A DNA stretch of 64,000 nucleotides from Streptococcus infantis SPAR10 (GCF_000279535.1 NZ_ALCH01000004.1:441501-505500), one strand, 5' to 3'; shown: positions 47,130 to 58,043, numbered from the stretch's first letter. Made by a program: numbers and translations. Notes: generated by a model not told the origin, from the letters alone.

Positions 47130-47916
47130 ACTCTTTGTAGTGCCCTACATGCTTTGGATTGCACTCTTTGTATTGGCACCCCTGGTCTTGATTTTTGGAC
47201 AATCATTTTTCAACATCGAAGGCCAGTTTAGTTTAGAAAACTATAAATCCTATTTTGCGTCACAAAACTTAACCTATCTCAAAATGAGCTTCAACTCTGT
47301 TCTTTATGCAGGGATTGTGACTCTAGTGACACTCTTGATTAGCTATCCAACAGCCCTCTTTTTGACTCGTCTCAAACACCGTCAACTCTGGCTCATGCTG
47401 ATCATCTTACCAACTTGGATCAACCTACTGCTCAAGGCTTATGCCTTTATCGGAATTTTTGGTCAAAATGGCTCTATTAATCAATTCCTCGAATTTATCG
47501 GAATCGGTTCTCAGCAGTTGCTCTTTACAGATTTCTCCTTTATCTTTGTCGCAAGCTACATCGAGCTTCCCTTTATGATTTTACCGATTTTCAATGTCTT
47601 GGATGACATGGATAACAATCTCATCAATGCCAGCTACGACCTCGGTGCGACCAAGTGGGAAACTTTCCGCCATATTATCTTCCCTCTATCGATGAATGGA
47701 GTGAGAAGTGGGGTTCAGTCTGTCTTTATCCCCAGCTTGAGTCTCTTCATGTTGACACGTTTGATTGGAGGGAACCGCGTTATCACGCTGGGAACGGCTA
47801 TTGAGCAGAACTTTCTAACCAATGACAACTACGGTATGGGTTCTACCATCGGGGTGATCCTTATCCTGACTATGTTCATCACCATGTGGGTGACCAAGGA
47901 AAGGAGAGAACGATGA
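47110..47916 (+). CDS. potB: Spermidine/putrescine ABC transporter permease PotB
   Basis: 268 aa membrane permease with about six helices. The EAA-type loop is [26 protein letters not shown]. It starts inside potA behind GAGGAGAG. The N-terminus ([25 protein letters not shown]) is typical of PotB. It overlaps potC by 4 bp. Confidence 0.94.
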   Translation: MKKTTSKLFVVPYMLWIALFVLAPLVLIFGQSFFNIEGQFSLENYKSYFASQNLTYLKMSFNSVLYAGIVTLVTLLISYPTALFLTRLKHRQLWLMLIILPTWINLLLKAYAFIGIFGQNGSINQFLEFIGIGSQQLLFTDFSFIFVASYIELPFMILPIFNVLDDMDNNLINASYDLGATKWETFRHIIFPLSMNGVRSGVQSVFIPSLSLFMLTRLIGGNRVITLGTAIEQNFLTNDNYGMGSTIGVILILTMFITMWVTKERRER

Positions 47917-48686
47917 AAAAATTATCGAATCTATACCTAGCCTTCGTCTTTATCGTCCTCTATCTGCCAATCTTCTACTTGATTGGTTATGCCTTCAATG
48001 CTGGGGACGATATGAATAGTTTTACAGGTTTTAGTTTAGCTCATTTCCATGCTATGTTTAGCGATGGAAGACTCATGCTGATCCTGGTACAGACATTTTT
48101 ACTAGCCTTTTTGTCAGCCTTAATTGCGACAGTGATTGGTACTTTTGGAGCTATCTACATCTACCAATCACGCAAAAAATACCAAGAAGCCTTTCTATCT
48201 CTCAATAACATTTTGATGGTTGCACCCGATGTTATGATTGGTGCCAGCTTCTTGATTCTCTTTACTCAGCTCAAGTTCTCTCTTGGTTTTCTGACAGTGT
48301 TGTCCAGTCACGTAGCCTTCTCGATTCCTATCGTAGTGCTTATGGTCTTGCCACGATTGAAAGAGATGAATGGGGATATGATTCATGCGGCCTATGACCT
48401 TGGAGCTAGTCAGTTCCAGATGTTTAAGGAAATTATGCTCCCTTACCTAACGCCTTCTATCATCGCAGGTTACTTTATGGCTTTCACCTATTCCTTAGAT
48501 GACTTTGCTGTGACCTTCTTTGTAACGGGGAATGGATTTTCAACCCTCTCAGTCGAGATTTACTCTCGGGCTCGTAAGGGAATTTCGCTAGAAATTAATG
48601 CTCTTTCAGCCTTGGTCTTTCTCTTTAGTATTATCCTAGTTGTCGGATATTACTTCATTTCACGTGAGAAGGAGGAACAAGCATGA
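47913..48686 (+). CDS. potC: Spermidine/putrescine ABC transporter permease PotC
   Basis: 257 aa, from [22 protein letters not shown] at 47913 behind AAGGAGAG; the frame extends back into potB. EAA-type loop HAAYDLGASQFQMFKEIMLPYLTPSI, then the family motif SLDDFAVTFFVTGNGFSTL. It pairs with PotB in the membrane. It overlaps both neighbours by 4 bp, so the four pot genes are translationally coupled. Confidence 0.94.
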   Translation: MKKLSNLYLAFVFIVLYLPIFYLIGYAFNAGDDMNSFTGFSLAHFHAMFSDGRLMLILVQTFLLAFLSALIATVIGTFGAIYIYQSRKKYQEAFLSLNNILMVAPDVMIGASFLILFTQLKFSLGFLTVLSSHVAFSIPIVVLMVLPRLKEMNGDMIHAAYDLGASQFQMFKEIMLPYLTPSIIAGYFMAFTYSLDDFAVTFFVTGNGFSTLSVEIYSRARKGISLEINALSALVFLFSIILVVGYYFISREKEEQA

Positions 48687-49753
48687 AACGACTCTATTCA
48701 TTTTTAGCAGGAATTTTAGCCATTATCCTTGTCTTATGGGGAATTTCTTACCATCTTGATAGTAAAATCAATAGCCGTGATAGTCAAAAACTGGTTATCT
48801 ACAACTGGGGAGATTATATCGATCCAGAACTTCTAGAAAAATTTACAGAAGAAACAGGGATTCAAGTCCAGTACGAAACCTTTGACTCCAACGAAGCCAT
48901 GTACACGAAAATCAAGCAGGGTGGGACAACCTATGATATTGCCATCCCAAGTGAGTACATGATTAATAAGATGAAGGACGAAGACCTCTTGGTTCCATTA
49001 GATTATAGTAAGATTGAGGGAATTGAGAATATTGGTCCAGAATTTCTCAACCAGTCCTTTGACCCAAACAATCAGTACTCTATCCCATACTTCTGGGGAA
49101 CTTTGGGAATTGTCTACAACGAAACCATGGTGGAAGAAGCGCCTGAACATTGGGACGACCTCTGGAAACCAGAATACAAGGATTCGATTATGCTCTTTGA
49201 TGGGGCGCGTGAAGTACTTGGGTTAGGTCTTAACTCACTAGGCTATAGCCTCAACTCAAAAGATCCTCAACAACTGTCACAAACGGTTGATAAACTGTAT
49301 GAGCTAACTCCTAATATCAAGGCAATTGTAGCCGATGAGATGAAGGGTTACATGATTCAGAACAATGCTGCTATCGGTGTGACTTTCTCAGGAGAAGCCA
49401 GTCAGATGTTGGAAAAGAATCCTAATCTCAAATATGTTGTACCGACAGAAGCAAGCAACCTCTGGTTTGATAACATGGTTATTCCTAAAACTGTCAAGAA
49501 CCAAGATGCAGCCTATGCCTTCATCAACTTCATGTTGAAGCCTGAAAATGCTCTTAAGAATGCAGAGTATGTCGGCTATTCAACACCAAACAATGCTGCT
49601 AAGGAAATGCTCCCAGAGGAGACAAAAGAGGACAAGTCCTTCTATCCAGATGCAGATACAATGAAACACCTCGAAGTTTATGAGAAGTTTGACCATCAAT
49701 GGACAGGAATCTACAGTGACCTCTTCCTACAATTTAAGATGTATCGGAAGTAG
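48683..49753 (+). CDS. potD: Spermidine/putrescine-binding protein PotD (membrane-anchored, no lipobox)
   Basis: 356 aa extracytoplasmic polyamine-binding protein. The body begins LVIYNWGDYIDPELLEKFTEETG and includes YDIAIPSEYMINKM, FWGTLGIVYNE and GEASQMLEKNPNLKYVVP. The N-terminus MKRLYSFLAGILAIILVLWGISYHL is hydrophobic but has no Cys, so it is either cleaved by signal peptidase I or kept as a membrane anchor instead of being lipidated. It is the last gene of the pot operon, with a terminator 14 bp after the stop. Confidence 0.94.
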   Translation: MKRLYSFLAGILAIILVLWGISYHLDSKINSRDSQKLVIYNWGDYIDPELLEKFTEETGIQVQYETFDSNEAMYTKIKQGGTTYDIAIPSEYMINKMKDEDLLVPLDYSKIEGIENIGPEFLNQSFDPNNQYSIPYFWGTLGIVYNETMVEEAPEHWDDLWKPEYKDSIMLFDGAREVLGLGLNSLGYSLNSKDPQQLSQTVDKLYELTPNIKAIVADEMKGYMIQNNAAIGVTFSGEASQMLEKNPNLKYVVPTEASNLWFDNMVIPKTVKNQDAAYAFINFMLKPENALKNAEYVGYSTPNNAAKEMLPEETKEDKSFYPDADTMKHLEVYEKFDHQWTGIYSDLFLQFKMYRK

Positions 49754-49766
49754 AAGTATATAAAAT

Positions 49767-49798
49767 AAAAACGAATCAGTAAATCTGGTTCGTTTTTT
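49767..49798 (+). terminator. Terminator of the pot operon
   Basis: ACGAATCAG-TAAAT-CTGGTTCGT (one G-U pair) flanked by A and T runs. Confidence 0.9.
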
Positions 49799-49903
49799 GA
49801 ATAGATCGTAATTTGTATAACTGTTTATTTTTACTATCCTATTTGCTTATTTTATTTCCTAGTAGTATACTAATCTTATCATAATAGAAAGCGGTAACAA
49901 ATC

Positions 49904-50167
49904 ATGAAAATGTCTACTTTTTTCAAAAAAAGTTACTGGCCAACCTTTTTGATTGTTGACCAAACAATTATACTATTCCATTTAAAGGATGGCTTGGATC
50001 GGCAATATCTAACAACTGATTCCATACATTTGGTGATAGGGTTCTTTATATTTGCAAATATTTTCGTAGCTATCTTTAGCAATTCGAAAATGTGGGATAA
50101 AAGTTGGGATAAAAAGAGTGATAGCAGTAAGAAAAAATATATCCTGAAAAAGTCATCAGGGATATAG
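49904..50167 (+). CDS. Small hypothetical membrane protein
   Basis: 87 aa with two hydrophobic segments (YWPTFLIVDQTIILFHL and HLVIGFFIFANIFVAIF) and a Lys/Ser-rich C-terminal tail (DKSWDKKSDSSKKKYILKK). I do not recognise a family. Two in-frame ATGs (49904 and 49910) follow a weak GAAAGCGG site. It lies alone between the pot terminator and the T-box promoter. It may be real but is the least certain coding call here. Confidence 0.5.
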   Translation: MKMSTFFKKSYWPTFLIVDQTIILFHLKDGLDRQYLTTDSIHLVIGFFIFANIFVAIFSNSKMWDKSWDKKSDSSKKKYILKKSSGI

Positions 50168-50200
50168 GGAGTTGGTTATTTAAATGAGGATTATTTCCAG

Positions 50201-50229
50201 TTGACGCAAGCTTAAAAAAACGTTATAAT
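50201..50229 (+). promoter_or_regulatory. Promoter of the T-box alaS operon
   Basis: TTGACG (50201-50206), a 17-bp spacer and TATAAT (50224-50229), just upstream of the T-box leader. Confidence 0.88.
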
Positions 50230-50235
50230 AAGAGA

Positions 50236-50400
50236 GTTGAGAATTGATTTTCTCTCCATCTTAGACCAGAGAAATGGCGGTGCTGCGAGCCATCTAAGAT
50301 AGAAAATCATGCTACTCAATCTAACAATTGCATAAGAACGAAAGAATGACAAGTTCATTGAATGAAGGTGGTACCGCGGTTTTTCGCCCTTCGTGATATG
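50236..50400 (+). promoter_or_regulatory. T-box riboswitch, alanine-specific (GCU specifier)
   Basis: The T-box core GAAGGTGGTACCGCGG is at 50364-50379, followed by TTTTTCGCCCTTC, which can pair with GAAGG in the competing hairpin. Stem I is built from complementary stretches (CATCTTAG / CTAAGATAG; ATTTTCT / AGAAAAT). The triplet at the specifier position on the 3' side of stem I is GCT (50311-50313), an Ala codon, fitting alaS downstream. Uncharged tRNA-Ala should stabilise the antiterminator and turn the operon on. Confidence 0.92.
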
Positions 50401-50428
50401 GATTTGTCTTTTATTTTTGGAGGTGTTT

Positions 50429-50914
50429 ATGAGAACATTTCTTGTCAAACAGAAATTTCGCCTAGGTGGTGAACGTTTTGATATCAAGGATGAGTTGGGC
50501 AATGTCGCCTATCAGGTTGAAGGTTCATTTTTTAAGATTCCTAAAACTTTTACCATCTATGATGTTGCTGGTGAACAGGTCAGTGAGATTAGTAAGGAAG
50601 TCTTAACTTTCCTACCTCGTTTTGAAATTCAACTGAGTAACGGCGATAGTTTTTATATCCGGAAGAAGTTGACGTTCTTTAGAGATAAGTATGAATTTGA
50701 CAATCTCGGTCTTCGTATCGAAGGAAATGTCTGGGATTTGAATTTTAAATTGCTGGACGATCGTGACCAAGTAATTGCGGAGATTGCTAAGGAACTGTTC
50801 CATTTAACCTCGACTTATACCGTGACCGTCTACGACGAATCTTATGCAGACCTAGTCATTTCCCTCTGTGTCGCTATCGACTATGTAGAGATGCTAGAAA
50901 GCCAATCAGATTAA
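50429..50914 (+). CDS. LURP-one-related (YxjI-like) family protein
   Basis: 161 aa from [10 protein letters not shown] at 50429 behind GGAGGT; the longer frame would begin inside the T-box tail. It shows the tubby-like beta-barrel pattern of the LURP-one-related family: [29 protein letters not shown], then [14 protein letters not shown], then [15 protein letters not shown]. Function is unknown; such proteins are proposed to bind membranes or phospholipid. It lies between the T-box and alaS, so it is co-regulated by alanine tRNA charging. Confidence 0.8.
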   Translation: MRTFLVKQKFRLGGERFDIKDELGNVAYQVEGSFFKIPKTFTIYDVAGEQVSEISKEVLTFLPRFEIQLSNGDSFYIRKKLTFFRDKYEFDNLGLRIEGNVWDLNFKLLDDRDQVIAEIAKELFHLTSTYTVTVYDESYADLVISLCVAIDYVEMLESQSD

Positions 50915-50928
50915 AAAAGGAGATACAA

Positions 50929-53547
50929 ATGAAACAATTATCTAGTGCACAAGTCCGCCAAATGTGGCTTGATTTCTGGGCCAGTAAAGGCCACTCTGTA
51001 GAACCATCAGTTAGCTTGGTTCCCGTCAACGACCCAACACTTTTGTGGATCAACTCAGGGGTTGCTACCCTTAAGAAATACTTTGATGGAACCATTATTC
51101 CTGAAAACCCACGGATTACCAATGCGCAAAAAGCCATCCGTACCAACGATATCGAAAACGTAGGGAAAACTGCGCGTCACCATACCATGTTTGAAATGTT
51201 GGGGAACTTCTCTATCGGTGATTACTTCCGTGACGAAGCCATTACTTGGGCTTATGAGCTTTTGACAAGCCCTGAATGGTTTGACTTCCCAGCTGAAAAA
51301 CTTTACATGACTTACTACCCAGCTGATACGGATTCTTACAACCGCTGGATTGAAGTGGGAGTAGATCCAAGTCATTTGATCCCAATCGAAGACAACTTCT
51401 GGGAAATCGGTGCCGGACCTTCTGGACCAGATACAGAAATCTTCTTCGACCGTGGTGAAGCATTTGACCCAGAAAATATCGGTATTCGACTTCTCGCAGA
51501 AGATATCGAAAACGATCGTTATATCGAGATCTGGAACATCGTTTTGTCACAATTTAATGCAGATCCAGCTGTACCTCGTAGCGAATACAAGGAATTGCCA
51601 CACAAGAACATTGATACGGGCGCTGGTTTGGAGCGTTTGGTAGCCGTTATCCAAGGCGCTAAGACCAACTTTGAAACAGACCTATTTATGCCTATTATCC
51701 GCGAAGTTGAGAAGTTATCTGGTAAGGTTTATGACCAAGATGGCGACAACATGAGCTTCAAGGTCATCGCTGACCACATCCGTTCTCTTTCATTTGCTAT
51801 TGGCGATGGTGCTCTCCCTGGAAATGAAGGCCGTGGTTATGTCCTTCGTCGTTTGCTCCGTCGTGCCTCTATGCATGGTCAAAAATTGGGTATCAATGAG
51901 CCTTTCCTTTACAAACTCGTTCCAACTGTTGGTAAGATCATGGAAAGCTACTACCCAGAAGTGCTCGAAAAACGTGACTTTATCGAAAAAATTGTCAAGA
52001 GCGAGGAAGAGTCATTTGCCCGCACTCTTCACTCAGGTCAACACTTTGCAGAAACTATCGTAGCAGACTTGAAAGAAAAAGGCCAAACGGTTATCGCTGG
52101 TCAGGATGTCTTCAAATTGTACGATACTTATGGATTCCCAGTAGAGCTGACAGAAGAAATCGCTGAAGAAGCAGGAATGACTGTAGACCGTGAAGGCTTT
52201 GAAGCAGCCATGAAAGAGCAGCAAGAACGTGCGCGTGCATCTGCTGTCAAAGGCGGATCTATGGGGATGCAAAATGAAACCCTTCAAAACATTACAGTTG
52301 AGAGTGTCTTCAACTACAATGCTAGCCAATTGCCTTCTAAGTTGGTGGCTATCGTAGCGGACAATGCAGAAGTAGAAGCTGTAGCTGAAGGAACTGCCTC
52401 ACTGATCTTTGCAGAAACACCATTCTATGCTGAAATGGGTGGACAGGTAGCTGACCATGGTCAAATCTTGGATGCGGCAGGTAATGTCATAGCGACTGTG
52501 ACAGACGTTCAAAAAGCACCAAATGGACAAGCACTCCATACTGTTGAAGTTCTTGCACCACTTACTTTGAACAAAGAATACACCTTGGCAATTGATACGA
52601 ATCGTCGTCACCGTGTCATGAAGAACCACACAGCTACTCACTTGCTCCATGCGGCTCTTCACAATATCCTTGGCCACCATGCAACTCAAGCAGGTTCACT
52701 CAACGAAGTAGAATTCCTTCGCTTTGACTTTACCCATTTCCAAGCCGTAACTCCAGAAGAATTGCGTGCTATTGAGCAACAAGTCAATGAGAAGATCTGG
52801 GAAGCCATCGCAGTGGAGACTGTTGAGACTGATATTGATACAGCTAAAGAAATGGGAGCGATGGCCCTCTTTGGTGAGAAATATGGTAAGGAAGTCCGTG
52901 TTGTAACGATTGGTGACTACTCAGTTGAACTCTGTGGTGGTACTCACGTAGGTAACACTTCTGAAATCGGTCTCTTCAAGATTGTCAAGGAAGAAGGGAT
53001 CGGCTCAGGAACTCGTCGTATCTTGGCAGTGACTGGTAAAGAAGCCTTCGAAGCCTACCGTGAACAAGAAGATGCACTGAAAGCCGTCGCAGCAACCTTG
53101 AAAGCTCCTCAACTCAAAGAAGTACCTCACAAGGTTGAAGGACTTCAAGAACAACTCCGTCAATTGCAAAAAGAAAATGCTGAATTGAAGGAAAAAGCAG
53201 CAGCAGCAGTGGCAGGTGATGTTTTCAAGAATGTTCAAGAAGCAAACGGACACCGTTACATTGCTAGCCAAGTTTCTGTATCAGATGCAGGTGCCCTTCG
53301 TACCTTTGCAGATAACTGGAAGCAAAAAGACTACTCAGACGTCCTTGTTCTTGTCGCAGCAATCGGTGACAAAGTTAATGTCCTTGTAGCCAGCAAGACA
53401 AAAGATGTGCACGCAGGTAATGTCATCAAAGAATTGGCTCCAATCGTCGATGGACGTGGTGGTGGTAAACCAGATATGGCCATGGCAGGAGGAAGCAACC
53501 AAGCGAAAATCCAAGAATTGTTGGATGCAGTAGCAGGTAAGTTGTAA
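50929..53547 (+). CDS. alaS: Alanyl-tRNA synthetase
   Basis: 872 aa, the usual length. Charges tRNA-Ala and edits Ser and Gly mischarging. Class II catalytic core at the N-terminus ([18 protein letters not shown], then [18 protein letters not shown]), the editing domain with zinc motifs [12 protein letters not shown] and [15 protein letters not shown], and a C-terminal C-Ala/DHHA1 domain with [14 protein letters not shown]. The RBS AAAGGAG is 7 bp before ATG. It follows the LURP-one-related gene by 14 bp under the alanine T-box. Confidence 0.97.
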   Translation: MKQLSSAQVRQMWLDFWASKGHSVEPSVSLVPVNDPTLLWINSGVATLKKYFDGTIIPENPRITNAQKAIRTNDIENVGKTARHHTMFEMLGNFSIGDYFRDEAITWAYELLTSPEWFDFPAEKLYMTYYPADTDSYNRWIEVGVDPSHLIPIEDNFWEIGAGPSGPDTEIFFDRGEAFDPENIGIRLLAEDIENDRYIEIWNIVLSQFNADPAVPRSEYKELPHKNIDTGAGLERLVAVIQGAKTNFETDLFMPIIREVEKLSGKVYDQDGDNMSFKVIADHIRSLSFAIGDGALPGNEGRGYVLRRLLRRASMHGQKLGINEPFLYKLVPTVGKIMESYYPEVLEKRDFIEKIVKSEEESFARTLHSGQHFAETIVADLKEKGQTVIAGQDVFKLYDTYGFPVELTEEIAEEAGMTVDREGFEAAMKEQQERARASAVKGGSMGMQNETLQNITVESVFNYNASQLPSKLVAIVADNAEVEAVAEGTASLIFAETPFYAEMGGQVADHGQILDAAGNVIATVTDVQKAPNGQALHTVEVLAPLTLNKEYTLAIDTNRRHRVMKNHTATHLLHAALHNILGHHATQAGSLNEVEFLRFDFTHFQAVTPEELRAIEQQVNEKIWEAIAVETVETDIDTAKEMGAMALFGEKYGKEVRVVTIGDYSVELCGGTHVGNTSEIGLFKIVKEEGIGSGTRRILAVTGKEAFEAYREQEDALKAVAATLKAPQLKEVPHKVEGLQEQLRQLQKENAELKEKAAAAVAGDVFKNVQEANGHRYIASQVSVSDAGALRTFADNWKQKDYSDVLVLVAAIGDKVNVLVASKTKDVHAGNVIKELAPIVDGRGGGKPDMAMAGGSNQAKIQELLDAVAGKL

Positions 53548-53549
53548 TT

Positions 53550-53582
53550 AAAAATACCTATCCATTTGGATAGGTATTTTTA
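53550..53582 (+). terminator. Terminator of alaS
   Basis: AATACCTATCC-ATTT-GGATAGGTATT followed by a T run: a perfect stem. Confidence 0.93.
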
Positions 53583-53638
53583 CATATAAAGCTCATATTA
53601 AGTCTCAATTTGCTTGATATAACCTTTAATAATTTGAG

Positions 53639-53667
53639 TTGCCTTTTTAATAACGAGATTATATAAT
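53639..53667 (+). promoter_or_regulatory. Promoter of the SPFH/zinc-ribbon gene
   Basis: TTGCCT (53639-53644), a 17-bp spacer and TATAAT (53662-53667), about 70 bp before the start codon. Confidence 0.65.
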
Positions 53668-53739
53668 ATAAATATAAGTATAAGTAAGAAAATAAGATTT
53701 GATTGATTATAATTTTTGGAAACTATAAAAGGAGAAACC

Positions 53740-54783
53740 ATGGCTTTAAAAATGTTTGATGTTATTCGGTACGAAGGAGAAAATACCAGAAATATACTTG
53801 CTTGGAGACATCCTAAAACGGATATTAAATCTGGTTCAACATTAATTGTTAACCCTGGACAATGTGCAATATTATTTTCAAATGGGAAAGAATTAGCTAG
53901 ATTTAATGCAGGAAAGCATAAGATTGAAATCTCTGATACACAGTTATTGGATGAATTTAAAACCTTTGTCAGTGGTGGTGTTTTACAGAATTCATCAAAT
54001 CTATGGTTCGTAAATTTGTATGATTTACAACCCATTGGTTGGGGAACTCCTTCAGCTATTTTAGTACGAGATCCAGAGACTGATATTCCTGTCGAATTGA
54101 AATTACATGGAAATTTTGTTCCTCGAATTGTAAACTTGGAAGCATTTTTATTGGAATTTATGCCAAGTCAGCCTGATCTTATTACAGTAGATATTTTTCA
54201 AAAACGCTTTAGGCAAGCTACCATTGGACTAATTAGTTCAGCTATTTCAAAAGTTGTCTATAGTAATCAGATTGCTGTTATTGATATTGAAATGCACAGC
54301 AATGAAATTGGTTCTGAACTATCTAAGATTTTAGAGAATCAGTTCGATAAGTATGGTATTCGTATTGAAGAATTTAATATTGAATCTCTAAAAGTTAATC
54401 AAGGATGTCAGGGATATAAAGATATTTTCAAATTCCATAAACAAATTGTAGATGCTAAAATTAAGACTACAAGTCGAGATATCGAAGGATATAACTATCA
54501 GGAGGAGCGAAAATTTGATATTCTAGAAGAAGCAGCGAAAAATGAAAATTCTGATGGAAAACTAATGGGTGTAGGTATGGAAGTTGCTATGGGTCTTGGA
54601 ATAGGAGCTAAACTTAACAACCTTGTAGGAAATATCGAAGGACTTAACCAAGCTAATAATAGTTCCGAACAGAATCAATTCGATTCAAGTAAAGAGGATG
54701 CTTTAGCTAAGTTCTGTAGTCAGTGTGGGGCTGAATTTTCTGAAGAAGCTAAGTTTTGTTCTAATTGCGGTCAACCTAGATAA
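53740..54783 (+). CDS. SPFH-domain protein with C-terminal zinc ribbon (YdjI-like)
   Basis: 347 aa from MALKMFDVIRYEGENTRNILAWRHP at 53740, behind AAGGAG; an earlier ATG at 53716 is unsupported. Residues ~20-230 look like the SPFH/band-7 fold of the YdjI group (often misleadingly annotated as virion core protein): GSTLIVNPGQCAILFSNGK, then FNAGKHKIEISDTQ, then IPVELKLHGNFVPRI. A Gly/Met-rich helix (MGVGMEVAMGLGIGAKL) may be membrane-active. A CxxC-x10-CxxC zinc ribbon closes it (Cys326, 329, 340, 343). In B. subtilis, YdjI is encoded with YdjG and YdjH and a PspA homologue in membrane protection. No PspA gene is next to this one. Confidence 0.82.
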   Translation: MALKMFDVIRYEGENTRNILAWRHPKTDIKSGSTLIVNPGQCAILFSNGKELARFNAGKHKIEISDTQLLDEFKTFVSGGVLQNSSNLWFVNLYDLQPIGWGTPSAILVRDPETDIPVELKLHGNFVPRIVNLEAFLLEFMPSQPDLITVDIFQKRFRQATIGLISSAISKVVYSNQIAVIDIEMHSNEIGSELSKILENQFDKYGIRIEEFNIESLKVNQGCQGYKDIFKFHKQIVDAKIKTTSRDIEGYNYQEERKFDILEEAAKNENSDGKLMGVGMEVAMGLGIGAKLNNLVGNIEGLNQANNSSEQNQFDSSKEDALAKFCSQCGAEFSEEAKFCSNCGQPR

Positions 54784-54887
54784 AGTTTAAATTTTAAAAT
54801 AAAATGTGGGATGAAATATACATATGTCTTAAAAATCTTTATAATATTTTGATTCTATCATGTTTCTAATCCCAATCATTAGCTTAT

Positions 54888-54925
54888 TTTGGGAGTTCTG
54901 TTTCTTTCAGAGTTCCCATTTTTTA
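54888..54925 (+). terminator. Terminator after the SPFH gene
   Basis: GGGAGTTCTG (54891-54900) pairs with CAGAGTTCCC (54908-54917), with two G-U pairs and a TTTCTTT loop, then ATTTTTT. It separates the SPFH gene from the three membrane-protein genes. Confidence 0.78.
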
Positions 54926-55048
54926 TACTGATACATATGTATTCTTTGTTTGAACATTAAATTTATGAAATTGTATCAATGTAGAAGGAAAATTAGAAAA
55001 ACTAGACAGTTAAACAGTTAGGAAATTTATTATAGGAGGATATTGTGA

Positions 55049-55336
55049 ATGTATCAAGTATTTCGTTTATTAAGTATACTTTTTATGGGATTAACAAGTG
55101 CAACATTTTTTATTTCACTATTGATTGCAACTCTATTTCTAGGATATGGTAAGCCGATTTTCTCAATAGTGACACCTATTATTTTTTCTTTATCAGGTTT
55201 CTTTTTGTCTTCCTTTGCATTTTATAGCTTTGGTGTTTTAGAAAATATAAAAATTAAAGTCAAAGCTTTGGATGAGATATATAATGGGAAAGCTCTTTAT
55301 AGAGAATATATAGCAACTAGAGGAGAAGATAGGTGA
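55049..55336 (+). CDS. Small membrane protein of the SPFH/zinc-ribbon locus
   Basis: 95 aa with two predicted membrane helices (LLSILFMGLTSATFFISLLIATLFL and PIFSIVTPIIFSLSGFFLSSFAFY) and a short charged C-terminal tail. I recognise no family. AGGAGGA lies 9 bp before the ATG. The stop overlaps the GTG start of the next gene (GTGA), so the two are coupled. A promoter in the preceding gap is not obvious; TTGAAC near 54949 with TATCAA 18 bp on is a weak candidate. Confidence 0.72.
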   Translation: MYQVFRLLSILFMGLTSATFFISLLIATLFLGYGKPIFSIVTPIIFSLSGFFLSSFAFYSFGVLENIKIKVKALDEIYNGKALYREYIATRGEDR

Positions 55337-55974
55337 AACAGTATATTAAGAATAATTGGAAAGAAGTCTTTCATTGGTTAATTTCAAATATAGTAATACT
55401 CTGTTTTGTAGTTCTATCACTAGCTATCTTTGCTCTCGAAGATGAACCAACTAATGTTATTTTAAAAAATCTTGATTTTATACTCTTGGGGAAGGTTATC
55501 GGGATTCCTATTGTTATAAGTTTAGTGTTTTTAGCATTCCAAAATATTTCTTATGTCGTTATTGCCTTAATTATTTTATTCTTATTCCGAAAAACAATTA
55601 AAGATTCCTTTTCCTTGAAAAAGTTGAAACAAAAGAATCTACTTCAAATGCTTGTTTTAATTACTTTTTCATCACTTTTTGAACAAGTAAAATCCAGGGA
55701 ATGGTCTATCCGATTTTTATTTCTTTTAATTCCTTGGTATTTGCTTAATTTGATTGTGATATTGATCCTAACTTACCGAGAATCAAAGAGAGAAGAGGAA
55801 ATTAAGACACAAAAACAGATACAAGCATTATTCACCTTATTTGAAAAGCATAAGATTCATAAAAACACCTATCCTGTTATTTGTCCATCATGCAGTGGGG
55901 AGAATTTGCTTGACTTAGGTCAGGGTAAATCATGTGATTATTGTGGTGCATGGTTATCTAGAAAGGAAGTATAA
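55333..55974 (+). CDS. Membrane protein with C-terminal zinc ribbon
   Basis: 213 aa from GTG at 55333, with AGGAGAAG upstream. Three or four hydrophobic segments are visible (WLISNIVILCFVVLSLAIFAL; VIGIPIVISLVFLAF; YVVIALIILFLF; FLFLLIPWYLLNLIVILILTY). A charged helix leads to a zinc ribbon CPSC-x13-CDYC (Cys184, 187, 201, 204). The arrangement resembles the B. subtilis YdjG/YdjH type partners of SPFH proteins, although YdjG and YdjH differ in detail. Function is not known. Confidence 0.75.
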   Translation: MKQYIKNNWKEVFHWLISNIVILCFVVLSLAIFALEDEPTNVILKNLDFILLGKVIGIPIVISLVFLAFQNISYVVIALIILFLFRKTIKDSFSLKKLKQKNLLQMLVLITFSSLFEQVKSREWSIRFLFLLIPWYLLNLIVILILTYRESKREEEIKTQKQIQALFTLFEKHKIHKNTYPVICPSCSGENLLDLGQGKSCDYCGAWLSRKEV

Positions 55975-56430
55975 ATGAGACGCTATCGTTTAATGATATC
56001 AAAATTTGTTTATCCGCTAGTATCTTTCATTTGTATTGTTTCGGGATTGAAATTTTATCAGTCCATAGATAAGGAAATAAGATGGTTATTAGGAAAAAAA
56101 GAAGGATTACTTCACGATTTCTACTTTATGTGGCTTTTGATAGTTACAATTTTATTCATATTATTTTTCTTATTTATTGTCATATCATTTATTTTATTTT
56201 TAATACAACCAAGGATGAAACAATATAATAAAAGTTTGATGACAGTTCTTGAATTTGAAGAACTTGAAGAAGATGTTATAGAAACAAAGGGAAAAGTATT
56301 ACAAGATCAATTATCTTATAGATTGTCAGCAAAACGGGCCTACTGTCCTAATTGTCATACATCAACAGATGGAGTAATTGGAACTAACTTAACTTGTGAA
56401 AACTGTGGTGAAACATTTATCGTTTCTTAA
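55975..56430 (+). CDS. Small membrane protein with C-terminal zinc ribbon
   Basis: 151 aa, beginning at the base after the previous stop. Two membrane helices (FVYPLVSFICIVSGLKFY and MWLLIVTILFILFFLFIVISFILFLI) precede an acidic linker (EFEELEEDVIETKGK) and a zinc ribbon CPNC-x13-CENC (Cys124, 127, 141, 144). The Cys spacing is the same as in the gene before it, so the two C-termini are likely related. It is the last gene of the cluster. Confidence 0.75.
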   Translation: MRRYRLMISKFVYPLVSFICIVSGLKFYQSIDKEIRWLLGKKEGLLHDFYFMWLLIVTILFILFFLFIVISFILFLIQPRMKQYNKSLMTVLEFEELEEDVIETKGKVLQDQLSYRLSAKRAYCPNCHTSTDGVIGTNLTCENCGETFIVS

Positions 56431-56462
56431 TAAGAGTTTGATATACTTTATTTGAATATGAT

Positions 56463-56496
56463 AAAAAGCAACAACTTAATAAGTTGTTGCTTTTTT
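56463..56496. terminator. Bidirectional terminator between the membrane cluster and gdhA
   Basis: AAAAAGCAACAACTT-AAT-AAGTTGTTGCTTTTTT is a perfect long stem with A and T runs on both sides, so it can serve both convergent transcripts. Confidence 0.93.
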
Positions 56497-56513
56497 GATA
56501 ATGATCTTTATTT

Positions 56514-57881
<1,368 letters not shown>

Positions 57882-57902
57882 TCATATTTTATTACATGAG
57901 AC

Positions 57903-57931
57903 ATTATAGCAGAAAAAATTTTCAGTGTAAA
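57903..57931 (-). promoter_or_regulatory. gdhA promoter
   Basis: Read on the minus strand: TTTACA (57931-57926), a 17-bp spacer and consensus TATAAT (57908-57903), about 43 bp before the start codon. Confidence 0.88.
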
Positions 57932-58043
57932 GAAAAAACATAAATTTTCTAAAAATTCTTTCAATTTGAATAAGCTAGTTTTATTAGTTGAATTAGAAAC
58001 CTTTTTATAGGGTTAGTTTTATTAAAAGGCTCCTGCCAAAGTA

